Assembly: GCA_002005505.1 (NCBI GenBank)
Contig: KV908403.1
Location: 425,742-435,741 of the forward strand
Reading direction: 5' to 3'
DNA length: 10,000 nucleotides
From: Botryococcus braunii
Lineage: Eukaryota; Chlorophyta; Trebouxiophyceae
In this document: positions 1-10,000 of the stretch, piece by piece
Position numbering within the stretch: the stretch's first letter is position 1
Layout of the letters: each line of letters begins with the position of its first letter
Translations under genes and position numbers: made by a program
Notes under the pieces: model-generated
Databases searched by the model: none
The model's input: only the letters and a program-made list of their open reading frames with translations
What the model was told of the DNA's origin: nothing

Positions 1-270
1 ATTCTCGCCTACAGTCCTGTCGTTGCATTCTGACCTGCACCCCTGTTTTGCCATTCCAGCCTGTAGGCCTGTAGGTACAGTCCTCTTTTATCATTGTGGC
101 CTGCACCCCAGTTTTGCCATTTTGGCCTATAGTACTGTTCTACCATTTGGCCTGTACTCCAGTTTTGCCAATCTGGCTCACAGTCCTCGTTTGCCTTTCT
201 GCCCTCTTTTGCCGACCAGGGCCCACAGCCCTTGATCTGCCAATCTGGCCCGTAGCCCCTGGTCTCCTCT
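1..270. repeat. Degenerate ~26-bp minisatellite in AAMP-like intron 8
   Basis: About eight diverged copies of a unit resembling TTTTGCCATTTTGGCCTG followed by TACTCCAG. Clear copies begin near 45, 84, 111, 137, 162 and 190. Copies differ by many substitutions and small indels, so the array is old. It lies past the exon 8 donor, and no WD40 sequence is visible here, so the next exon is outside the window. Confidence 0.7.
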
Positions 271-340
271 GCGCCCAAACAGACATAAATCTCCAGTGCT
301 CGCAGCCCCATGCGCGCATGGAAGAAACTGAGTGACTCAC

Positions 341-4995
<4,655 letters not shown>

Positions 4996-5484
4996 GAAAA
5001 CTTATTCTCGCCCGACAGCGTGATTCCCTCAGAAAGAATGGACGTCTGCCGGTTACGAATTCTATTACATATACTTTACAAATTCTGATATAAAACCTTA
5101 CTCAAACAAATACATTCGTTAGAAGAACATGATAGTATAGCTCTGAACTCTCCTATACGGGAAAAAAGGCTGTAGTCAGCCAGGTTCTTAACCCGACAAG
5201 CTTCGTGGCCATGCGGAGAAATAGTTCAACATGAGAGTGTGGTCCTACAAAACCAATGCACGAACTCTAATTGTACAATTTGCATCCAGCTTAACTCTCG
5301 GGAAGAACAGCCAGGCGGCGTAATGTGCCTAACTGAATTGGGGATCTGTACGGATTTCTTCAACCGACTGCCCCACGTGCAGTACCTGCAGCCCGTACGT
5401 CCAACGACGTCCTAATCTTCTGTGGATGATCTCAGATCACTGTCCCGCTGGATACAGTAAATTCCTACGGATGTTGGGTAACAG
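4996..5484. promoter_or_regulatory. Head-to-head intergenic region, presumed shared promoter area
   Basis: This is the gap between the AAMP-like start codon and the plus-strand gene. It is more AT-rich than its surroundings near 5040-5140 and lacks the microsatellites that fill the introns. A TATAAAAC at 5089-5096 on the plus strand is the only TATA-like string; its role is unproven. No first exon or start codon for the plus-strand gene could be chosen with confidence. Nothing else is recognised. Confidence 0.35.
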
Positions 5485-5658
5485 CATACATACAGTCTCG
5501 TTCAATGCTTTGTGTTACACCATGGACATGGCCTAGCGTGTCGAAACCGTTCTGCCGACAAGGGAAAAGCTCGCCAAGGAGACGGTGTGGTGTCCACTCG
5601 TACAAGAATTGGGAGAAGGGGATTACTCGACGATCTGCATTGCATATTGCTATTGCAG

Positions 5659-5821
5659 GTACATGAACTACATAAAGGCTTGATGAGGGCTGTTACCAAA
5701 CTTTGTACCGGTCTGAATGGGGTGAATCCGGCTACAGGACTCTGCGGGACTCCAGGGGTGGCGCACCCAGAGAATGCTTTGGCATTTGTAAACGATATAT
5801 CTGGGTCCAAAAATGATACAG
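5659..5821 (+). CDS. Plus-strand coiled-coil gene, exon A
   Basis: Acceptor GCTATTGCAG|GTACAT and strong donor GATACAG|GTAAGG (phase 1) bracket a frame reading VHELHKGLMRAVTKLCTGLN, then GVAHPENALAFVNDISGSKN. The same frame is open back to a TAA at 5479 without an ATG, and another acceptor (GGTAACAG|CATACA) would start the exon at 5485. So this is an internal exon, or its first part is spliced on from upstream. Confidence 0.55.
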
Positions 5822-6821
5822 GTAAGGATATCCTTCCAGAATTGCGCCTCAAAATTAATAGGGTGTTGCTTAGGGCTTGGCTAGGCCTTTCTAGGAGGAT
5901 TGTGAGACTAGCCAAAGATGCTTGACCCTATGCATGAGTCATGCTCCTTCTCCAGGCACCATCCTTGTGTTGAGGTTTCAAAGGACCGCCCTCTGTGTCA
6001 TTGTCACTTTGAAACAGGGCAACAGTGTGTTCTATGACGATAGGCATTTAAAATGCAAACAAGCTGCTGCGCTTGACTGCAGGAGGGCCATCTTTAGCTT
6101 CGGGGGCATTATTGTACTCTTCTGTTGAGGGCAATGGACAAACAGCCATTACAGCTGCTCCCTTAGAAACTCCTTCTGGATCACCCGAAGGCCCACAGCC
6201 TTCTCCCTCACCCGAAGCCTCACGGCTTTCTGGTCCCCCAGAAGGTCCACAGCTTCCTGGTCCCACAGAAGGTCCTCAGCTTTCTGGGTCACCAGGAAGT
6301 CCTCAGCTTTCTGGGTCACCAGCAAGTCCTCAGCTTTCTGCATCCCCAGAAGTTCCTCGATCTCTAAGCTCGCCAGCTCCCACTAGTTCAGCGGAAGCCT
6401 CAAAGCCTCCAGAAGTGGCCAAACCAGCGGAGGAAGCCCAGGAGGAGGCTGCCAGGCGACTGCAAGAGCAAGAAGAAGAGAGGCGTAAGCTGCGCAAAAG
6501 CAGGCGAGGCAGGCTTCGAGAACTAGAAGAAGCCAGGGTGGAGTTGGCGCAGAAAGAGCTCGTGCTCATGGAGAAACAGGCGGAGCTGCTAGAGAAGGAG
6601 CAGACACTCATGGTGCTCCGGGAAGAGGTGAGTTTGGAACGATGGAGTGAGACGTGGAGTTGTTCACAATGCTTGTTTGTCACACAGTGCAGCAAATGGA
6701 AGTTCTGCGGTCAAGGCCGAGGGTAGCTTGTATGCTAATTACATGTGGAAGTACAGCATTTTCACCACAGGACACTGCTGATTCTAATGGAGCAGGCCTT
6801 GAGTTTTCAAGTTGCCCGGAC

Positions 6822-6917
<96 letters not shown>

Positions 6918-6923
6918 CTGTGT

Positions 6924-7018
<95 letters not shown>

Positions 7019-7537
7019 TTTGTGTTTTGCCATATACCTGTGATAATGCATCGTCCATGTACCCCCAATGTCGGTGCCTGTTTCCAACACCCAGCATCTT
7101 TTCTGCCTTTGGCATCATTAAAACTTGTGGGCACCAGGACGTCCGTTTATATTTTGCATTGACAAACCACAAGGTCTAAATGGATAAACCACAAGGCACT
7201 TGCAAGTAGCAGACGAAAGTTGTGGATCAGTAAGGGATGGGTCCCAAGGGGTCCTGGAAAGTGGCAAACAAGTGTGCCATCATTCATTCCTGGAAAGTGG
7301 CAAACAAGTGTGCCATCATTCATTCGGCTCCTCTACCAGCATAAAGGCGCATGTGAAAGCTCGTGTTGTGTGGGGGTATACCCGTCACATGCAACCCCCG
7401 GGGCATCTTAGAGGTGTCTTCGACACACAGGAGGTCCTTTGGGATGCAGTTGGACCTGGAGAGGAAACTCAGAGCTTTGCTGACCAAGGACAAGGAAAAA
7501 GCGGAGGAGGAAGCTGCTTTGGCATTAGGGTTATGTG
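5659..7537 (+). CDS. Unrecognised Pro/Ser-repeat and coiled-coil protein, multi-exon, both ends unresolved
   Basis: Four exons chain in phase: 5659-5821, 6083-6627, 6693-6722 and 7450-7537. In order, the product has a short globular-looking segment (VHELHKGLMRAVTKLC to NDISGSKND), then a low-complexity region with six 9-residue repeats of the type PEGPQLSGS, and then a long charged helix. The helix begins EEAQEEAARRLQEQEEERRK, continues AQKELVLMEKQAELLEKEQT and LERKLRALLTKDKEKAEEE, and has heptad-like spacing of Leu/Ala. No catalytic motif, signal peptide or membrane segment is visible. No family is recognised; a cytoskeletal or scaffold role would be a guess. The start codon lies upstream of 5659 and was not found. 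Exon C is optional, because B and D are also in phase without it. Confidence 0.6.
6083..6627 (+). CDS. Plus-strand coiled-coil gene, exon B (Pro/Ser repeats plus coiled coil)
   Basis: Acceptor CTTGACTGCAG|GA completes the Gly codon split at exon A (phase 1). The frame then runs 181 codons to GAAGAG|GTGAGT, a near-perfect donor in phase 0. Roughly the first 90 residues are Pro/Ser/Gly-rich and include the 27-bp repeat; the last 70 are Glu/Arg/Lys/Gln/Leu-rich and predicted helical. This is the best-supported coding exon of the gene. Confidence 0.8.
6166..6354 (+). repeat. 27-bp in-frame coding repeat, six copies
   Basis: Anchors at 6193, 6220, 6247, 6274, 6301 and 6328 are exactly 27 bases apart. 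The last copies share CCTCAGCTTTCTGGGTCACC. The unit encodes nine residues of the type SPEGPQLSG. Because all steps are multiples of three, the array can grow or shrink without breaking the frame, which supports exon B being translated. Confidence 0.93.
6693..6722 (+). CDS. Plus-strand coiled-coil gene, candidate exon C (30 nt)
   Basis: Acceptor CACAGTGCAG|CAA gives QMEVLRSRPR in phase 0, which continues the helix of exon B. The donor AGG|GTAGCT is weak. The exon is short and separated from B by only 65 bases, so it may be a cassette or not real; the frame is kept either way. Confidence 0.4.
6822..7025. repeat. (TG)n microsatellite, about 200 bp, in plus-strand gene intron
   Basis: Near-continuous TG units with isolated changes (TATG near 6848, TTTG near 6888, TCTG near 6917 and 6927, TTTGTTTG at the end). 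It lies between exons C and D of the plus-strand gene, so the transcript reads (UG)n. Frames through it give only Cys-Val or His-Thr polymers and are not genes. Confidence 0.98.
7253..7324. repeat. Perfect 36-bp tandem duplication
   Basis: Two adjacent identical 36-base copies (7253-7288 and 7289-7324), each starting CCTGGAAAGTGGCAAACAAG and ending CATCATTCATT. Perfect identity points to a recent event. It lies in the intron between exons C and D; 36 is a multiple of three, but the frame there shows no other coding signs. Confidence 0.97.
7450..7537 (+). CDS. Plus-strand coiled-coil gene, exon D
   Basis: Acceptor TTGGGATGCAG|TTG in phase 0 opens LDLERKLRALLTKDKEKAEE followed by EAALAL, clearly continuing the charged helix. 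The exit is uncertain: TGTG|GTGGGT at 7537 is the best donor. A short terminal exon at 7690-7721 (acceptor TTCCCACAG, then TDFVDCCCL and TAG) would fit the phase but is weakly supported. Confidence 0.6.
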
Positions 7538-7632
7538 GTGGGTCAGCCACAATGTTGCCATGACAATAATGCATCAGCCTCTGACAAATTCCACGTCCCG
7601 ACATGATGGAATTTTGGTATGCGGTTACTCAC

Positions 7633-8337
7633 TCTTAATTCTAAATGGACGGACACGTGTTGATTGTGATGAAGATGCACTTCCCACAGGTACAGATTTT
7701 GTAGATTGCTGCTGTCTATAGCGCTCTAAGTGAAGTTCGTGTACAGACCAGTGGTGGGGATTCAGTTGTTTTCACGCGCCTTGACAAACCCCATGGTGCC
7801 ATCATTGGTGATCGCAGTTATGCTGCCCAGGTTGACAAGAGTGTATATGGTTTGCAGCATCCCTGGTTTCTGTTGCAATACTTGCACAGGAAGCCAAGAT
7901 CACACATTGTGATCGTGGCGGCATTCTTTACAGCCAAGTGCATGTCAAGTGCACGCTGCCTGTCTCTTATCTAGGGGTGGTTCAGAAGCAGCAGATTCTG
8001 TTATTGATTGTTGTCACAAAGTCAGTTGGTGTTTCGCTTTGCTGCCTTGTTAAAAATTGGTGTCAGGATAGGCCTAGGTGTATTGCACCGTCAGACCAGT
8101 TGACGTCCGCCACTTACATTTTGAATGGACCCCTCACTGAGTGACTTGGACGAAGTGACAGCCCATTGCCCTTGTAAAACCTGTCCATAGCAGCCTCAAG
8201 TAGCATCTCTTGTATACTCCCCCTGGGTCTCGGTGCTACAGATTGCATGGCTCGGGCACGCCAGCTTTCAGTTTGACAGAGATGTTTCATATCAATGTGT
8301 AGAGCATGTGTCCTCTTGACCAGGCTCTGCCGGGAGC
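7633..8337 (-). CDS. Candidate convergent gene, four phase-compatible exons, unrecognised
   Basis: The chain is 8118-8337 (or from 8326), 7882-7959, 7776-7822 and 7633-7725. Exon 1 reads QSLVKRTHALHIDMKHLCQT, then MLLEAAMDRFYKGNGLSLRP and GPFK, and ends AAAAT|GTAAGT in phase 2. Acceptor GAGACAG|GCAGCG then restores the frame as MQRALDMHLAVKNAATITMC. The third exon gives ITAITNDGTMGFVKA and the fourth RYRQQQSTKSVPVGSASSS before A|GTGAGT. The 8118 donor with the 7959 acceptor is the strongest part; later junctions were chosen partly for phase. No family is recognised. A decayed transposon-derived gene is an alternative. Exon 4 conflicts with a possible terminal exon of the plus-strand gene at 7690-7721. 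Confidence 0.3.
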
Positions 8338-8342
8338 CTGAT

Positions 8343-8605
8343 GGCAACCGTCGATCTAATGAGGGCAACAGTCTACCATATAGGAAATGAGGGCAACAGT
8401 CGATCTCATTAGGGCAACAGTCTATCTGATGAGGGCAACAGTCTTTCATAAAAGCAATAAGGGCAACAGTCTAACATATAAGAAATGAGGGCAACAGTCG
8501 ATCTTAATACGGCAACAGTCTATCTGATGAGGGCACAAGTCTATCATAAAAGCAATGAGAGCAAAAGTCGATCTTATGATGCCAACAGTCTATCAAATAA
8601 GCACC
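8343..8605. repeat. Ordered 21/28-bp tandem array with a 98-bp higher-order period
   Basis: GGCAACAGTC or a close variant occurs at 8343, 8364, 8392, 8413, 8434, 8462, 8489, 8511, 8532, 8560 and 8580. Steps are 21, 28, 21, 21, 28, 27, 22, 21, 28 and 20. The block 28-21-21-28 equals 98 bases and repeats from 8364 to 8462 to 8560. The 28-base step is the 21-base unit GGGCAACAGTCTATCTGATGA plus about seven extra bases near AGGAAA or AAGCAA. Confidence 0.92.
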
Positions 8606-9118
8606 AGTGGCCCTCCTGAGTTGATGCTCTGTCACCTGGGCTAGGGCCCCTACCACCGGCCTCGGCTCCTACCTCCGGGCTTGACTAGAAGGAAAATATA
8701 TATGCCGTCACTTTCAAGGGCAGCCCACCACTACAGGTTCCACCAGTTGCACCTCTTGCAAGGCATCGCCTAACATAGGACGACATGTAACGAGTAACCT
8801 TATAGGTATGTGTGTACATCACAAGGCCAAGCTGCAAACCCAAGCAATCCAGGGGGGATATTTGCAGGACAGGAACTGCCAACATGACAGCATGTGTACT
8901 CGAGTCCGTACGAGGGAGGGAGGGCCACAGGGGCAGCACATGTGCTTACATATGGCAGCTGCTTCCATCTGGACCCTTTTCCGCCCTTTCCACCAACCGA
9001 AGGCATTACAAGGCTGGGAGGGAGTGGCCAACTTTCCAACATGGTCACAGGTGTCACAGCTGACGACACCAACCCTGGACATGCTCAGAACATACGCACA
9101 TATCCCCCCGCCCTCGCA
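8606..9118. other. No gene recognised
   Basis: Mixed-composition sequence with no convincing coding frame on either strand. The reading frames that start around 8800-8900 are short, overlap one another on both strands and continue only by reading through the CA tract at 9119. It holds no tandem repeat of note. Confidence 0.5.
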
Positions 9119-9185
<67 letters not shown>

Positions 9186-9196
9186 GCGCACACGCA
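9119..9196. repeat. (CA)n followed by (CG)n dinucleotide tract
   Basis: About 25 CA units run directly into an uninterrupted CG alternation of about 20 bases (near 9171-9190) and then ACACGC. This is a sharply bipartite alternating purine-pyrimidine tract, not inside any gene model I can support. Confidence 0.98.
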
Positions 9197-10000
9197 ATAT
9201 CTTATCATCCACGCTTCACGACGTCTATGGAACGCATGACACTCCAATTCAGCGTGTCCGCCCTTGCGGCAATTTCTCTCGGAGATGCCGCGAGGCCGGT
9301 GGAGGCAATCCTGCGTTCTATTGTATTATACTTGCATAAAACAAAATTCTGCCTCCTGCGGAGACCGTGCTCTACAGTACCTCTCCGCACATACTGCCTC
9401 CAAAACTCAGAGTCCAAGATATTGTCTCAGGGACGACTGCAGCAATCATTCTAGAACACCCGCTCCCAAAACCGGACTTTTCGCTGTCACCTGTTCTGTC
9501 ATTTGGAAAATATGTCAGAAGTTAAGTCCACCTTCCCGAGCAGCATCCGCCAAAGCCTACAAAAACCAAAGAAAAATTTCAGTGGAACAAGCTAGGCTCA
9601 ATCATCCAGGATTCCTCAACTGCTCAGCTACCCAATCTTACCGGAAGCCCGTAATACCGCCACTCAAACCAGTACAAGCAAGAGTGAAATGAAGACCCAA
9701 CTAAAACCCAAGCTCGAACCGGCACAAACGTGTGACTATAACTCCAAAAGGGACGTTGGTGTTAATTGTTCCGTGTGTGGTTCTTCGGGTGTTAATGGTT
9801 CCGTGTAAAGGGGGGAACCTCCATTCACACAGGCAACTACCCCGACAGGTCATACTGCAGACCTAGACTGTCCGAGAGTCCAAGCCTGTCAAAGAGTAAA
9901 CCCTCTCAAACAGGTTGGGCCACTTGACTGGCATTGAACGATTCAGATCATGGAAGATACACAATATACCGCAGCTTATCAGAGCATGCAAATTTCACCC
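9197..10000. other. No supported gene; one small 30-bp duplication
   Basis: Open frames at 9264-9692 (plus) and 9205-9417 (minus) lack an ATG start and show no recognisable domain. Near 9758 and 9788 the string GGTGTTAAT followed by GTTCCGTGT occurs twice, 30 bases apart with one changed base, a small tandem duplication. The rest is unremarkable. Confidence 0.5.

Noticed and set aside
5502..5915. 137-residue minus-strand open frame
   Set aside because: It is the antisense of the plus-strand exon A region, with no splice or domain support of its own. Exon A has a strong donor and matches exon B in phase.
6680..7179. Several long frames of Cys-Val or His-Thr polymers around the TG tract
   Set aside because: Pure dinucleotide repeats are open in most frames; this is low complexity, not coding. 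The same applies to frames over the CA tracts at 1.2, 4.0 and 9.1 kb and the GA tract at 3.0 kb.
8114..8449. Single minus-strand frame with Cys-Cys-Pro heptads fused to a longer tail
   Set aside because: The heptads come from the tandem array, whose 28-base steps break the frame. Only the tail (8118-8337) with its splice signals is kept as a candidate exon.
9205..9692. Plus-strand 142-residue and minus-strand 70-residue frames
   Set aside because: Neither starts with ATG; upstream in-frame stops exclude one. No domain or clear splice pair was found.

Overview
The window is nuclear DNA of a eukaryote. Genes are split by GT-AG introns, many introns carry long microsatellites and minisatellites, and there are no bacterial-type operons or ribosome binding sites. 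The one gene I can name is an AAMP/Sqt1-type WD40 protein. Its blade 4-5 wording (WNPKTGDTIS, then GLTCMDI) reads more like the plant/green-algal branch of the family than the animal one. A green alga is my best guess. The species cannot be fixed from the sequence.

Layout. From 341 to 4995 on the minus strand lie the first eight exons of the AAMP-like gene. It starts at an ATG at 4995 and runs off the left edge. All eight exons chain in consistent phase and give about 270 residues: an acidic N-terminus, then five WD40 blades. Its introns hold a 31-bp minisatellite, a 64-bp tandem repeat, (CA)n, (CCA)n and (GA)n tracts and long pyrimidine-rich stretches. Positions 1-340 are intron with a degenerate ~26-bp repeat.

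From 4996 to about 5484 there is a head-to-head intergenic region without a convincing gene. A plus-strand gene follows, with exons at about 5659-5821, 6083-6627, 6693-6722 and 7450-7537. It encodes a Pro/Ser-rich 9-residue repeat followed by a long charged coiled coil. I do not recognise the family. One of its introns holds about 200 bp of (TG)n.

From 8337 down to 7633 on the minus strand there is a weaker chain of four phase-compatible exons that may be a third, convergent gene. It abuts an ordered tandem array (8343-8605) with a 98-bp higher-order period. From 8606 to 10000 I see no supported gene, only a (CA)n-(CG)n tract at 9119-9196 and a small 30-bp duplication.

Functional links. AAMP/Sqt1 proteins act in the cytoplasm, and yeast Sqt1 is the chaperone of ribosomal protein uL16/Rpl10. 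Nothing ties the neighbouring coiled-coil gene to that role except the divergent arrangement. No mobile-element protein, CRISPR array, tRNA or rRNA was identified, and I found no clear new multi-gene system. The most worthwhile items are the 98-bp ordered repeat, the unrecognised repeat/coiled-coil gene, the candidate convergent gene and the orientation of the intronic repeats.
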